From Guillardia theta CCMP2712 (lineage: Eukaryota > Cryptophyceae > Pyrenomonadales > Geminigeraceae): DNA of 64,000 bases. Both the position numbers and the translations under genes were made by a program. Below the pieces are notes generated by a model that worked only from the letters and a program-made list of their open reading frames with translations, made no database searches and was not told the DNA's origin. Shown here piece by piece: positions 46,360-58,121 of the stretch (position 1 is the stretch's first letter; each line of letters begins with the position of its first letter). The stretch covers positions 350,750 to 414,749 of the forward strand of contig NW_005434602.1 in NCBI RefSeq assembly GCF_000315625.1. Direction: 5' to 3'.

Positions 46360-48177
46360 CTAGTCGTCGAAGGTGATCTTCTTGCCAGTGCTCTCTTGGA
46401 TCGACCCCTTGTTCTTGTTTGGTGTCCCTCCAAACCCGCCTCGCCCACCTCCTCTGCCTCCGCCACGTCCTCCACCGCCACGTCCTCCTCCAAAACCTCC
46501 ACGGCCACCGCCTCGTCCTCCACCTCCTCCACCGCCTGCACTGCCTGCACTGCCTGGAGGCTTGCGATCTTCCGCGAAGTCCACGCGGATTGCACGACCC
46601 GCCACGAACTCCCCGCCCTTAGCCACAGCCAAGTCAGTCGCGCTGGACTCAGCGAACTGCACGTGGCCGAAGCCCTTAAAGTCTCCGGTCTCTCGGTCCG
46701 TCGCAAAGCGAACGTTGACAACTTCGCCGCAGTCCGCGAAGAAGCTGCGGATCGTGTCCTCATCCACGTCCCATGAGAGGTTTCCCATGAAGATGGTCGT
46801 GCAACCGTCCGGCTTTGGCTTTGGCTCGCGGTTTGGCGTGAATGGTTTCTTGCCTGCGCTTCCCTCCGTGCCGTCCGCCTCCTTGACTTTGACCCATCGG
46901 CCCATCAGCTCCTGCCCATCCATAGCAACAGCCTTGGCGACAGAGTCTGCGTCCTTGAAGGTAAGGAAGCCAAAGCCTGCCGGGCGACTATCGGCATTCA
47001 TGGGGAGCTCAATGTTCTCGATGGCACCACAAGACTCAAACATTTTCTTGATGTCCTTCTCAGTAGCCTTGAAGGGGAGGCCGCCCAGGAACACTCTGCG
47101 CTTGTCTCCCGCGGCACCATCCTCCTTCTTGGCCTTTTCGGGTTCCTTTCTCTTCTTAGAAGCCTCTGCCATCTCCTCGTCTTCGTCTTCGTCAGAATCC
47201 TCTTCTTTCGAGGCTTTCTTGGTTGCGACGGCACCCTTATCAGTCTTGGCTTTCTTTGCCGCAGGCTTCTCATCCTCACTCTCTTCGCTAGAGTCTGAGT
47301 CTGAAGACTCCTCTTTCTTTGCAGCTGCCTTCTTATCCGCAGGCTTCTTTTTCTTGTCAGAGTCGTCGTCGGACTCAGAGTCAGAGTCTTCCTCAGACGA
47401 GCTCTCCTCCTTGGCTTTCTTCGATGCAGCAGCCTTCTTGGCATCGGGCTTGGCCTTCGCTGGTTTCTCATCTTCTTCCTCAGAGGAATCTTCATCCGAA
47501 GACTCCTCCTTCTTGGCGGCCTTCTTGGCATCGGGCTTGGCCGCTGCCTTCTTGGGCTTCTCCTCCTCGTCAGAATCATCTGACTCTGACTCGTCTGAGC
47601 TTTCCTTCTTGGCGGCCTTCTTGGCATCGGGCTTGGCCTTTGCTGGTTTCTCATCTTCTTCCTCAGAGGAATCTTCATCCGAAGACTCCTCCTTCTTGGC
47701 GGCCTTCTTGGCATCGGGCTTGGCCGCTGCCTTCTTGGGCTTCTTCTTCTCCTCCTCATCAGAATCTGAGTCAGAGTCTTCATCCGAAGACTCCTTCTTG
47801 GCGGCCTTCTTGGCATCGGGCTTGGCCGCTGCCTTCTTGGGCTTCTCCTCCTCGTCAGAATCATCTGACTCTGACTCGTCTGAGCTTTCCTTCTTGGCGG
47901 CCTTCTTTGCATTCTTCTTCACCGGAGCTTTCTTAGCTCCCTCATCTTCCGAACTGTCATCCTCCGAGCTGCTTTCCTTGGCTTCCTTCTTGGCTGGAGC
48001 TTTCTTGGCCGCAGTCTCCTTCTTCGAGGTCACTTTTTCCTCCTCCGAGTCGGATGAGGAGTCGGAAGATGACTCTTCTTCTGACTCTTCCTTCTTGCTC
48101 TTCACGGCTTTCAGCTCCTCCTTCTTCCCGACCAGCGATTTCGACTTCTTGGTCTGCGTGGTTCCGCCCATTGCCAT
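46360..48177 (-). CDS. Nucleolin-like RNA-binding protein
   Basis: A single-exon frame of about 605 residues from an ATG at 48177 (another at 48171). Three parts are clear. Residues 1-355 alternate Lys/Ala blocks (KPDAKKAAKK) with acidic Ser blocks (ESSDEDSSEEEDEKP), repeated about eight times, like the acidic and H1-like repeats of nucleolin. Two RRM domains follow: VFLGGLPFKATEKDIKKMF with FGFLTF, then TIFMGNLSWDVDEDTIRSFF with GFGHVQF; both RNP motifs are intact. The C-terminal 60 residues are an RGG/GAR box, then KKITFDD. Such proteins act in the nucleolus in rRNA transcription, folding and ribosome assembly. The Ser-Asp/Glu runs are casein kinase 2-type sites. The nucleotide repeats make an equally long open frame on the opposite strand. 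Confidence 0.93.
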   Translation of the reverse strand: MAMGGTTQTKKSKSLVGKKEELKAVKSKKEESEEESSSDSSSDSEEEKVTSKKETAAKKAPAKKEAKESSSEDDSSEDEGAKKAPVKKNAKKAAKKESSDESESDDSDEEEKPKKAAAKPDAKKAAKKESSDEDSDSDSDEEEKKKPKKAAAKPDAKKAAKKEESSDEDSSEEEDEKPAKAKPDAKKAAKKESSDESESDDSDEEEKPKKAAAKPDAKKAAKKEESSDEDSSEEEDEKPAKAKPDAKKAAASKKAKEESSSEEDSDSESDDDSDKKKKPADKKAAAKKEESSDSDSSEESEDEKPAAKKAKTDKGAVATKKASKEEDSDEDEDEEMAEASKKRKEPEKAKKEDGAAGDKRRVFLGGLPFKATEKDIKKMFESCGAIENIELPMNADSRPAGFGFLTFKDADSVAKAVAMDGQELMGRWVKVKEADGTEGSAGKKPFTPNREPKPKPDGCTTIFMGNLSWDVDEDTIRSFFADCGEVVNVRFATDRETGDFKGFGHVQFAESSATDLAVAKGGEFVAGRAIRVDFAEDRKPPGSAGSAGGGGGGGRGGGRGGFGGGRGGGGRGGGRGGGRGGFGGTPNKNKGSIQESTGKKITFDD

Positions 48178-48369
48178 TGCAGTCGTGGACAAGCTAGATG
48201 CTTTGAGGTGTCTGAAACTCTATCGAGTGATCCTTAGAGTGGCGCAGGAGGCGAGCGGAAGACGCGTGGCAGGAGATGGAGGGGGAGCGATGAGAGAAGA
48301 GGAGAAGGAGCAAGGAAAGGTGAAGGGATCGGGGGACCGCACGTGCAATTCTTAGCAGTTACAACGTAA

Positions 48370-48965
48370 CGGAGATCAAAAAGGGTGGGGGTGATTTAAT
48401 AAGGGGTGGGTTCTAGAATAGAGAAAAGCCAGGGGGTGAGGGTAATATGAAATGAAGCAAGACAAGGTCTCATTCAAAGGGTCCTAGGTCGGGTGATTGG
48501 GGGGTGGGTGTCGACATCCAGGAACATCCACGAGGGGTACTCGAGTCTCCCGGGGTGATGGGGGTGATACCCGTCCAATTCAGTAGTAGGTAGGGTATGA
48601 GCTCTAGGATGCAGGGGCAGGCAAGGGAGGGGGTATGAACGAGGTGGGTAGGGGTTATTATGGGTCATTTCTAGGCCACAGGGGTCAGGGAATCAGTCAG
48701 GGAATAGAAGGGTATTTGTGTGAGAGGGTGGAAATCGAGGGGTAGTATGGGGTGGCCGGTGGTTGAATCATATTTCTAATATACCGGTGTTCAACGAAAT
48801 ATGAGGGGTACGTATGGACTCTGAAATTGGGATACGAAGGGGTTGCAATACTCCATCAGTGAGGTAGGGTGGTAACCCCTATGTGACAATGGGTGTCTTG
48901 AATGAGGTTCACTGGGGGTGGGTGGCTCAGAGGACCAAAAAAAAAAAAAAAACTCTCGGAGAATG
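48370..48965 (-). repeat. G-rich (reverse C-rich) block
   Basis: GGGGTAGGG, GGGTGGG and GGGGTGATG words on the plus strand, that is the reverse of the ACCCCTACCCC blocks. It ends in an A15 run near 48936-48951. Together with the GC-rich block that follows it is the inverted form of the units at 14.9 and 42.6 kb. Confidence 0.65.
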
Positions 48966-49019
48966 CCAGTGTTGCACATGCGGGACCACCCTACCCATAG
49001 GTTGTTTCAAAACTACCCC

Positions 49020-49925
49020 TTGTCCAACTGATTTTTAACTTAACCGTTTGAGTAAACAAACTTGAAACCCTGCCAGCCACGGCGCTGCCTTTCTTGCCCC
49101 GGACTCCGGGAGCGGCCGGCGACCGTCGGACCCGGGGCCGGCGGCCGCACCCGCCGGGCCCGGGCCGGCATGCCATGATGCGTCACTCAGTAGTGATACT
49201 ACCGTTAACTTAGTAACGGTTCCTTGAAGTCCCCCCAGCGGCTTCACTTAAAACTCAGTGACTGCCATACCAAGTCATCATGATATGTGAAGTGCCACTG
49301 TCTCCGCTCGGACTCCGGCGGAGTATACGGTCCGCTACGGTCCGGGCGGTTCGTCGGAGTCTATCCGGGCCGCTCCGGCCGCGGCCCCCGGGGCCCGGCC
49401 CGGCGGGGGGGGGGGCGCGACGCACGGACTCGGGACTCCCGAGCCTCGGAGTCCGCCACCGTACGGTACGGTCGGGAGTCGGAGTAGGCTCGCCGGATTC
49501 GGCCCGGCCGCGGGGGCCGGCCGGCCCACTGTATGATCGAGTCATGCCCGGCCAGTGCCGGGCACTGCGGCAGTCACGTTGCCAGTAGTAAAGCCTTTTG
49601 CCAGGGTACTAATGATTTTTTTTGGCCTCTGTCCACTCGGAAGCCTTAGCCCGGCTCGGCGCCAGCCGGGAAGCCTACCGTACTGTGCCGTGTCACGGGA
49701 TGACCGTTCAAAGCGGCCGCCGCTGGGCGGCCGACGGGGTGTCACCCGAGACCGTGACGCGGCACTGCGGCAGGGTCACTACTGAGTACCGTGTAGTGGT
49801 GGTCACTGATCGTCCCGAGGCTGGCCCCCGGCACCCCTGGACTAGCCCAGCGGGTGACGGTCACAGTACCCGGTAGTACAGTGCCTAGGGGTGAGTACGG
49901 CACGGTCACCGTGGCACCCATGCCT
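49020..49925. repeat. GC-rich self-complementary block 3
   Basis: Begins with a diverged copy of the AT-rich core (49020-49057) and continues with CCGG-rich and CCGTACGG/GTACCG-rich DNA to about 49925. It lies directly upstream of the membrane-protein gene. Confidence 0.7.
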
Positions 49926-50096
49926 TGAAAGTTGAAGAAATTACTACCAGTAAAATCTGAACTTAGTGAGGCGGCTTGCTGGCGAATTGAATATGGTAAC
50001 TCAAATTTAAAAAACTTGCCTAGAAAACCATTTCGAGGAACGGATGAAGCGCCGTTCATAAAAGTGTCTAGGGGCCACGGGGAGGACGGTGACGAG

Positions 50097-51818
50097 ATGG
50101 CTGCATACGTGGAAGAAACGATCAAGGCACAAGCCAACGTGCAGACGTTTGTGGAGCAGACAAGAAATCATGCCAGAAAGGTGCTTGAAAAGATTTACCC
50201 TGATCTTCCCAAGAAGATGGCGCAAGCCAAGAACTACGTGTCGCCCTCAACTGTCTTGCTCATTGTTCTCATCGCCGGCCTTCAACGAAACTTAGCCGCT
50301 TGGCTCATGGCCCTGCTGATTTCTGTTTGGTTGGAGTGGGGACAAACAGCAGTGATGGACAGGTCTGTGGAGCCTCTGGAGAGGAGTCTCCGTTTAACCC
50401 GACTGTGCGTGTACCTTGCAGTGGTTGCAAGCTTTAACCTCTACATTTGGTACGCAATGTTGTATGAAAGGGCAGTCGTAGCTGTCGTCATCTATGTAGG
50501 ACTTCTGCTTTTGCTGGCTATTCCATTCGTCTGCTTTTTTGTGGTGTTTCGCGGAGGTGATCAGACCAACAGGAGAAGAAAAGCTTCGCTCATTGTGCAG
50601 TCTCTCTTTGTTCTTGTCACGTACCCTCTTGGACTCTATTTCGTGTATTCTGATAAACTTCTGGGGGCAGTAGCCACAGGGGTGTTATCTGCCTACACGA
50701 CACTAGCATTCAGTCCTTTCTTTGATGCGCTAAGTGAACAGATCCTTGGCAAGATTGGTCCAGTTTCGATATCGATATTTGCCGCATTGCAGAAGTGCAA
50801 TTTCCCAATTATAGCTCTGTTTGTACTGCATTCTATGGCAGATAACGTGGAAAAGGGCATCGTATACTTTGTTTGCCGAAAAGAGTATCCTGTTATTGTT
50901 CAGAAAGTGATGAATCGTCAAAATAACTTCACTTTCTTGCGCTCACCACGAACAATCCTGCGCGGGGGATACATTGCTTTATTCCGAGACAATGTGGATC
51001 AATTCTATTTTGTGGAGAATATTGTGAATCCCTTTCAGAGACAGACATCAAATGACGTCTGCTCGGTTTTTGCTAGTACACAGTATAACTGCATACGCAA
51101 GGAAGTTACGGTTCCAACCATGGACGTGTCATACCTCAAACGATACGACGGAAGTTGCCAGTATGTTGACACGAGAGCCCCTGGTGTAAACTTTCCCTCA
51201 CAAATCTCGGAATGGTTTGCTAAGAATGTTCCCATACCTGTCTCCAAATTGAACCAGTCTTGTAAAGTGAACACGTCACTCCTATTCGATACCGTGGACA
51301 ACAGGACTTGTGAAATCATTCAAGAAACTTTGACCGGGGATTGCAACCTTCTTTACGACTTCAATATACAGGCGGGTCTAGACAAAGCGACGCAGATGCT
51401 GGAATGCAATTACACTGGCGTGAGGAAATGCAGTATTCCCACCGGTCAATTCTACACCGAGTACACAAGCACTGTGGCGATATCAAATATGGCTGAGAAC
51501 AGAATCTATCAGGTTACTTTTAATGATGGTGATTTCGCCGTACAGATCGCTGGGAAGGACATCAAGATCTATGCAGAATCGGAATGTGCGACTTCCATTG
51601 ATCTCATGTTCATCACGTTGGCGCTCAAATTCATCCTGCCGATCTTGTTGACCTATGTTGCTTCCAAGTTGGGCCTGTCAGGCAACGAGGATGAAGCGGA
51701 GGATGCAAGCGACGCCAACCATACGGCTTCTATAGTCTTTGATAAGGGTGCCGTAGATCATCCGATTCATGACGGTGACGGAATTTTCCGTTCCTATGAG
51801 AACAAAATGTCGGTGTGA
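50097..51818 (+). CDS. Multi-pass membrane protein, unrecognised
   Basis: The first in-frame ATG is 50097 (574 codons including the stop); the frame is open about 165 nt further 5', so an upstream exon is possible. After a soluble helical start there are about six hydrophobic segments in the first 300 residues (STVLLIVLIAGL; AWLMALLISVWL; LCVYLAVVASFNLYIWYAML; VVAVVIYVGLLLLLAIPFVCFFVVF; SLFVLVTYPLGLYFVY; a weaker one near residue 200). A large Cys-containing loop with N-glycosylation sites follows (NQSC, NRTC, NYTG), then a last segment (LKFILPILLTYVASKLGL) and an acidic, His-containing tail. The paired Cys and sequons suggest the loop faces the lumen or outside. I cannot name a family. Confidence 0.75.
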   Translation: MAAYVEETIKAQANVQTFVEQTRNHARKVLEKIYPDLPKKMAQAKNYVSPSTVLLIVLIAGLQRNLAAWLMALLISVWLEWGQTAVMDRSVEPLERSLRLTRLCVYLAVVASFNLYIWYAMLYERAVVAVVIYVGLLLLLAIPFVCFFVVFRGGDQTNRRRKASLIVQSLFVLVTYPLGLYFVYSDKLLGAVATGVLSAYTTLAFSPFFDALSEQILGKIGPVSISIFAALQKCNFPIIALFVLHSMADNVEKGIVYFVCRKEYPVIVQKVMNRQNNFTFLRSPRTILRGGYIALFRDNVDQFYFVENIVNPFQRQTSNDVCSVFASTQYNCIRKEVTVPTMDVSYLKRYDGSCQYVDTRAPGVNFPSQISEWFAKNVPIPVSKLNQSCKVNTSLLFDTVDNRTCEIIQETLTGDCNLLYDFNIQAGLDKATQMLECNYTGVRKCSIPTGQFYTEYTSTVAISNMAENRIYQVTFNDGDFAVQIAGKDIKIYAESECATSIDLMFITLALKFILPILLTYVASKLGLSGNEDEAEDASDANHTASIVFDKGAVDHPIHDGDGIFRSYENKMSV

Positions 51819-52088
51819 ACAGGAGTAAAGTCAAAGTAATTGTTTAATTTGTTTTTCATTGATTCGCCATGTTGTTGTGGTTATCGTATGTTCGAGCGAA
51901 GATTGCGATGACGGTGGCATCCGCTGGCTAACAGCCCTGCAAAGCATCACGGTACCGCAACGGTAGGGTATTCTTGACCACAAGGATAAGTTGAGCTACA
52001 ATGAATTCATGCTACGAATCTCAAACATCATCCTCAATCCACTGTCTTATCTTGTCCATGCTAAGAATACAACATACAAGATCATCCA

Positions 52089-52187
52089 GGCTCGTTCATG
52101 CCGCTCCATAAGCATGTACCAGGCTCGTTCATGCCGCTCCATAAGCATGTACCAGGCTCGTTCATGCCGCTCCATAAGACGTCTGGA
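52089..52187 (+). repeat. Three 33-bp tandem copies at the start of the beta-helix frame
   Basis: Three almost identical 33-bp units, each containing an ATG (52098, 52131 and 52164) in the same frame. They encode repeats of an 11-residue unit with MPLHK. The third unit diverges at its end. Confidence 0.9.
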
Positions 52188-54806
52188 GCGCAAGATAAAC
52201 CAAGAGAAAAGTTTGAGAACTCTTGTCGGCGGAAACTACACGGACAAGTGTTGTCTAGAAAAAACAGTAAGAAGTCAAGCCAACCTCAGGCAAGATACTA
52301 CTTAGTAATGAAGTCTTCAATTACAAACATGTCAAGGGTTTTCACTGCCTCCTTCTCCACTGCCAGGAATGCGGAGATGGCAGGGAGGCGTGAGAAAGAT
52401 GGTGGAGCCAAGCGACAGACAAGGACAGAAGAATCAAGAGGAAGAGGAGCTCCGACCAAGCAAGTAGCTCAAGAACCTAAAACATTCCATGAAGGCAAAG
52501 TCAGGGTTGTGGACTTGCTTCATGGACCATGGAGAAGTATTGGACAGGCTCTTCAGGACAGCTTGCCAGGAGATGTCATTGCAATCAATGCTGGAACATA
52601 CCATGAAAACGTTGATATCAAAATTGAGGACGTGAAGCTGGTGGGAAATCGCTGTACCGGCGAAGTGACTCTCACTTCAAGATGCAGGATATTCGCGAAT
52701 GTGATCAGTGTCCGCCTTGAAAATCTTTCGTTTAAACCCAAGTCTGCAAGAGTCGAAGGAGATGATGAAACGCGACAAGAGCATGCATTGACAAGAAGAA
52801 AGATGGGTATGATTGCGATGGCATCGGACCAAAACTACCAGAATCAAGATGATTTGAACAGGAATTCTGAATTTTGTGTGATAGTTGAAGGAGGTAGGGT
52901 GACTGTGTTGGACTGCGAGTTTCAAGATTGTCATGGTGGCATCAAAGTCTGTGGAAGGCAGGCAGAAGTTCTGGTCTATCACTGCAAGTTCTTGAAGATC
53001 TCACATGCAGCCGCCATGCTGGTGAGCGGTGGAGCTCGGGCGAGGGCGCGGGGTTCTTCCTTTCGCGGGTGCGCGGATGTTGGCATTGACATCTGTGACA
53101 GTGAGTGTACGGTAGATGAGAATGAATTTGTGGAGATGGAAAGCCATGCTGTTCTGGTTGAAATGAATGGGAGGGGAAAGATCAGAAGCAATCAGTTTTT
53201 GAATGGCCGAAAGGCGTCCATTGCTGTCTGCTCTCAGGGGGATCCTATTGTATTGGACAACAAGATCGAGAATAGTCTTGCAACGGGAATCTTTGTGTTC
53301 GAAGGTGGTAAAGGCACGTTTGAGCATAACACGATTTCTGCAAGTTCCCTCGCAGGTATAGAAGTGAGAGACCATGATAGCGACCCCATGATGACTGAGA
53401 ATGAGATTCACCATGGGTTGAATGGTGGTATCGTGATACACAGCTATGCCAAGGGAACCGCAAAGAAGAATAGAATTCATCACAACAAGAATGCTGGGAT
53501 CACCATTTGTACGAATGCAAAATCATTCATAGTTGAGAACGAGATCTCGAATGGTCAGGGTGCCGGTGTCCTAGTACACTCCCAGGGATCTGGGGTAATC
53601 CATTCAAACTTCATCTGTTGCACGGGAAAGGCAGGTATTGAAGTCAGGCAGCAAGCTATCCCGCAGGTCATTTCGAACAAGATAGAGGAAGCTGTTGCTC
53701 AAGGGATACACGTGCACTCTCAAGGAAGTGGATGTTTCGAAGAAAACGAGATAAGCAGGTGCCAAGGTCCTCTCATGGAAGCAAGTGACGTTGGTCAAGG
53801 CTTCATCTTCAAGAACAACGCCTTAAGAGAGGCCATTTCATACGGAATCAGACTGGAGAAGATGAAGTTTGGAGAAATAAGCTTCAACCACCTGCTCAAG
53901 CCTAGTAGATCTGGGATCATGATTGAGGCTTGTGAAAATATTCTTATATCCTCGAATAAGATCACAGACAGTTGTGAACATGGCATTCAGATCACTCAAA
54001 GTAGCAAGTGCCAAGTGGTGGATAACGTGATAGTAGCTTCAGCTTTGTCTGGAATTGACGTGATGTCCTCAAGTGATCCTCAAGTTGAAAGCAATACTTT
54101 CGACCGCGTGATAGGAGCGGGAATTTGCATTCATGACGAAGGAAAAGGCGTTTACAAGCTTAACACTATCAGAGGAAATGTGAAAGCAGGAATTGTAGTC
54201 AGGAAAATGGCTGAAGCTCGACTGATGGAAAACACTGTAATTGATGGAAAAGCCACCGGAATATATGGTAACATTTTGACATGAGTTGGAGAGAGTGGAA
54301 GGTTATGATTGATTCCAGTATATGATGGCGCCAAAGCATACCTTGATAAAAATTTTGTGGAAAGGAACGGCTTTCATGGTGTTGCAGTGCAACAGAGTGG
54401 ATCTGTAGTGATGAAACACTGTAAAATTAGTAGATCCGGACAGAACGGTCTGTTTGTATACGCCAAGGTGAGTGGGAGCAAATGAATTCAACTTGTTGAA
54501 ACAATTGATTGTAAACAGGGAAGTATTGAGATGGAGAGATGCGATGTTGGACAGAACGGGAATGTAGGGATCGTCGTGTGTGAGGGAAGTACCGCAAAGG
54601 TCTGCTGTCTTGTGTTGCTGTTGATCCTAAACCTTTGAAATACACAGGTAAGATCTTGCAAAATACATGGACACAACTTTGAGGGAGTCTGGATTTATGA
54701 CAGGGGTAATGGAATTCTGACTGACAACGATATTCGACAGAATTTAAAACCTATAAGAATAGAAGAAGTTTGTGAGGTAGAGTTGTCCGGAAACATACTT
54801 GTTTAG
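52098..54806 (+). CDS. Right-handed parallel beta-helix protein
   Basis: Four exons in phase: 52098-54267, 54319-54467, 54519-54599 and 54648-54806, with introns of 48-51 nt. The start is either 52098, inside a 33-bp tandem repeat, or more likely the in-frame ATG at 52308, which begins KSSITNMSRVFTASFSTARN, possibly a mitochondrial-type leader. From residue about 150 onward there are about 20 coils of 22-24 residues of the PbH1/NosD kind, with periodic G-I-x-V, H-S-Q-G-S-G and x-N-x-I motifs (for example GIHVHSQGSGCFEENEIS). The opening AGTYHENVDIK is the usual first coil. These folds occur in carbohydrate-acting enzymes and in F-box or Shcbp1-like proteins; no catalytic set can be assigned. 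It is convergent with the ankyrin gene, 40 bp between stops. Confidence 0.85.
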
Positions 54807-54846
54807 TTTGGTTCGGATCGCTTTGCCTCTAGTGTTGGTGTAAAAT

Positions 54847-57480
54847 TCAGTGTGGAATAAACGAAAAATGGAGTAGGATCTTTGAAAACTCACAACTATG
54901 ATGGGCCCATACTGAATCCTTCTGCTTCATTGGCCATCGCCCTGGCAATTTTAGTTTGATGGGTGGAAAGATGGTCCGAGGAGGCTCCTTGTGCTCCTTT
55001 TGCTTCGGGTCTTCAGAAATAATGAAAGAAGCTGGCGATTTGATGGAGAGATCGTCGTACTGTTCCAACAAGTCTCTTGATGACGTCACAGAATTCTGTC
55101 TTGGAGAACTACTGTGGGTTGAGTTCTGGTAGAAGCTTGAAAGGTTTGATCCTTTTGGCAAAACGTCAGCTCAATTCACACACAAAGCATAAATCATCAC
55201 TGGCGGTTGGAGGAGCACTTGTAAATCCAGTTGTGCCCTGATAGCTTGAAATTTCTGAAGGAGCATATTCTCCTGTGAAGATAGGAATAGTTCGCTTTGT
55301 GATTCGATTGAGAACATATTTTGCTCGTTTCCTTTGCTTTACAAATGCTGGATGCTGCCAGTAAGGAAGCAAAAAGTCTTTTATGGGTTTCATCTTTTCT
55401 TGAATCTGCGTATCATGAATTGCAATCATAACGAGAAGGCAAAAATGCATTGAAATCACCCGATAGCCGTAGTTATGCTTGAATTCCCACTTGAATCGTT
55501 CCCAAGCCTCTTCTTTTGGGGGTGGATGAGATTTCAAAGAGGCAATTGTAGACACTGTTCGAGCTGAGTCTGGAGGTTTCTCTGTCAAAAGTTGTAGATT
55601 CGTCAGCTTTACATCGACAGCTTGTTTGCTAAAATACCTGTTGATCCATTAGCTTGATCGGATTCTACCTCATCTTGGACTTTCTTTTGTCGTTGAAATG
55701 TCACTCGGTTTTTCAAGGTATCATCAGTAATGAACCTGTTTTTCGACTTTTCGAATTCGTTCAAGGGGCTTTACATCATCGCCGTCATCACTTCGAGGAG
55801 AGTTGTCTTCGATTTGCTTGGAATATTGCACAACCTTTGAAACATATTGGATTACATGATCGATTGTAAAGCTTTGCATGTCACCTGCTTTTCAATTTCT
55901 TGCATTTTCTTCTTCCTAGCCTCGATGAGCAATTTCTCTCTCTTGATTTGTTCGTTTTTTTCTCGTTGTAGGGTCTCTTTCATCAGCCCTTGCAGGGCTC
56001 GTTTTGTACGATCTCGAGTTGCGAGGTCCATTGCTGTCTGGGCCGCCTTATTGCGAAGGTTGGGATCTGCATGGTAATCGAGCAGCAGAACTATCACTCG
56101 AACACTATCATAAACTGCCGCGTAGTGCAAAGGTGTCCATCCTGCTTTTGTACGGACATTCGCTTGAGGGTATCGCAACAACTGCAAGGATGCAATTTCT
56201 TCATCATCATTCATAGCAGCAAAGTGCAAGCAAGATTGTCCACTTTCGTCAACATCAGAAGTGTCAACACCTTTGTGCACAAATGCCTTGAAAATATCGA
56301 CGTGTCCTACTTCAGCGCAAATATGATATGGGGTTTTCCCTCCTCCAGCTATAATCATTTCAAGATCATTATCCATTTCCTGGTTTTCATTTTGCATTCC
56401 TTTTTTTTGGTTCTTTTTATGAGTACTTCTCTTTTTCGATTCCATCTTCTCTCGATTCTGTGTAAGAATAAAGTTATTTTTCACTGCCGGGTTGGCTCCC
56501 TGCCGGAGAAGAAACAATACGAGATCCGAAAATCCATAGGAGCTTGCAATATGCAGAGGCGAATCTCCACGACTGTTCTTGATGGACAGAACAGTTGCCA
56601 CTTTTGCTTGATCAAGGGCATCAGAAATAGCTTCCAACTTGGCTTCAAGATCTTCTTTCTCTCGGTCTGGTCCATGCTTCTCTCCACCAGTGAGAGCCTG
56701 GCAAACAACTTCTAGAGTTTTCAAGTCCCCTTTTCTAGATAGAATATGCAAAGCTGTATCCCCATTGCTGTCTCTAATATGCACGTCTGCTTTGCTGAGA
56801 ACAAGAAACCTGCAAATCTCAGTCATCTCTTCCTCTGCAGCTTTGTGCAATGCGGTTTTCCCAGTACTTGGCTCAGGCATGTCGATGTTTGCACCTAGTC
56901 GCATCAAAGATATGATTCCTGACACCGTTTTATCTCTTGTCGCATTCTGACAAGCCAAGTACAGTGGACTGTAGCCGTCTGTCGAGAATTTGTTGACGTC
57001 ACATCCTAGATCTCTCAAGACCATTACAATCGCATTGCAATCGTTTTTGATGGCCACATGAATAGCCGTATATCCATCTGCAGTCTTCCTGTTCATTACA
57101 GCTCTGAATTTTGCGAGTGCTCTTAGACAGCTTGAAGCTTTGTTCGGACCGATGAAATCGTTTCCAGAGGCTAGAGTAGCATGATGTATTGCAGCGTATC
57201 CGTCTAAATCCTTCAAATCAGGGCATGCTCCAGCTCGTAAGAGGTATTCAACGACTTTTCCTTGCCCATGCATGCATGCGATCATGAGGGGAGTACGGCC
57301 AAACTCATCTCTTTCATCTACTGCAGCTTGCCCTTCAAGGTTTCGCAATAGCTTCGCCAGCTCTTTGGTATCACCTGTCTTGGAACATACAAATAAGTCT
57401 TTTGTCGGGACTTTTCCGTCATCATCTTCATCATAGATGTTGAAAGTTTTGTACCGATTGTCCTTAAAGAAGTTATCCAT
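54847..57480 (-). CDS. Ankyrin-repeat protein
   Basis: Five exons in phase: 55885-57480, 55736-55834, 55638-55683, 55184-55581 and 54847-55125, with introns of 50-58 nt; 805 residues. Residues 45-500 hold about ten ankyrin repeats with clear signatures (GRTPLMIACMHGQ, GYTAIHVAI, GYSPLYLACQN, GKTALHKAAEEE, GDTALHILSRKGD, GDSPLHIASSYG, GKTPYHICAEVGH, GQSCLHFAAMND, GWTPLHYAAVYDS). A Lys-rich insertion (KKRSTHKKNQKKG) interrupts them. A charged coiled coil (LQREKNEQIKREKLLIEARKKKMQEIEK) follows, then a basic C-terminal region with a short hydrophobic stretch (ISMHFCLLVMIAIHD). Ankyrin arrays bind proteins; the partner is unknown. Confidence 0.9.
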
Positions 57481-58121
57481 TTGTCAAGCTCGTGTTGGGA
57501 CCTAGGTTGCGAGCTTCAGCAGGTCTACCTCAGCTTGACGCGACCATTGATTCCATACCGTACAATACTTGCGGCTAACTGAAATGAATTCCTGGTCATG
57601 TGAGTCCGACCCGCGCGTGCACAGCAGACTACCGTTGTGTTGACAGTTTGATTCGACTTCACGATTGTACTGGACTGAGAAGACTGCACGATTGGACTGA
57701 GAAGATCGGACTGCACGATTGTCTGAGAAGACTTGGGTCACCGTCTTCATCTGTGTTCATGTCTTCTTCTCATCTTGGGCATATCCGGCCGCCGGCTCAT
57801 AGCGGCTCATCATGCCGCCGCATGATGGTCCCAGCCATCGGTTTTTGTTGCTATCACCCTGGCTATCACCGGTACTACGGTAAACCAAACTGATAATGAG
57901 CCTAACTAAAACTAAACTGAGGAGTTTACTCAAGTGGAAAAGAAAAAGATGTACCGAAAAGGTTTAGTCAAGAGATTTCATTCTACTTTTGAAAGTCCGC
58001 CTCAATTTATGTAATAGAGAAATCATGGATTTCAGTCTTTGAGGACGTAGGTTCTAGATTGTTTCCTCGTGCTGTCAACTGCTGCTCCTTCACTCCTGCT
58101 CGCGTCCTTCTTCTCATCCCT
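57481..58121. other. Intergenic stretch with short duplicated words
   Basis: No gene is visible. Near 57665-57735 the words GAGAAGACTGCACGATTG and close variants are repeated. The stretch should contain the promoters of the divergent ankyrin and zinc-finger genes. Confidence 0.4.

Noticed and set aside
46373-48355. 660-codon plus-strand open frame rich in Ser, Phe and Ala
   Set aside because: It is the mirror of the nucleolin-like gene; its composition follows from the Lys/Glu repeats on the other strand and it has no domain.
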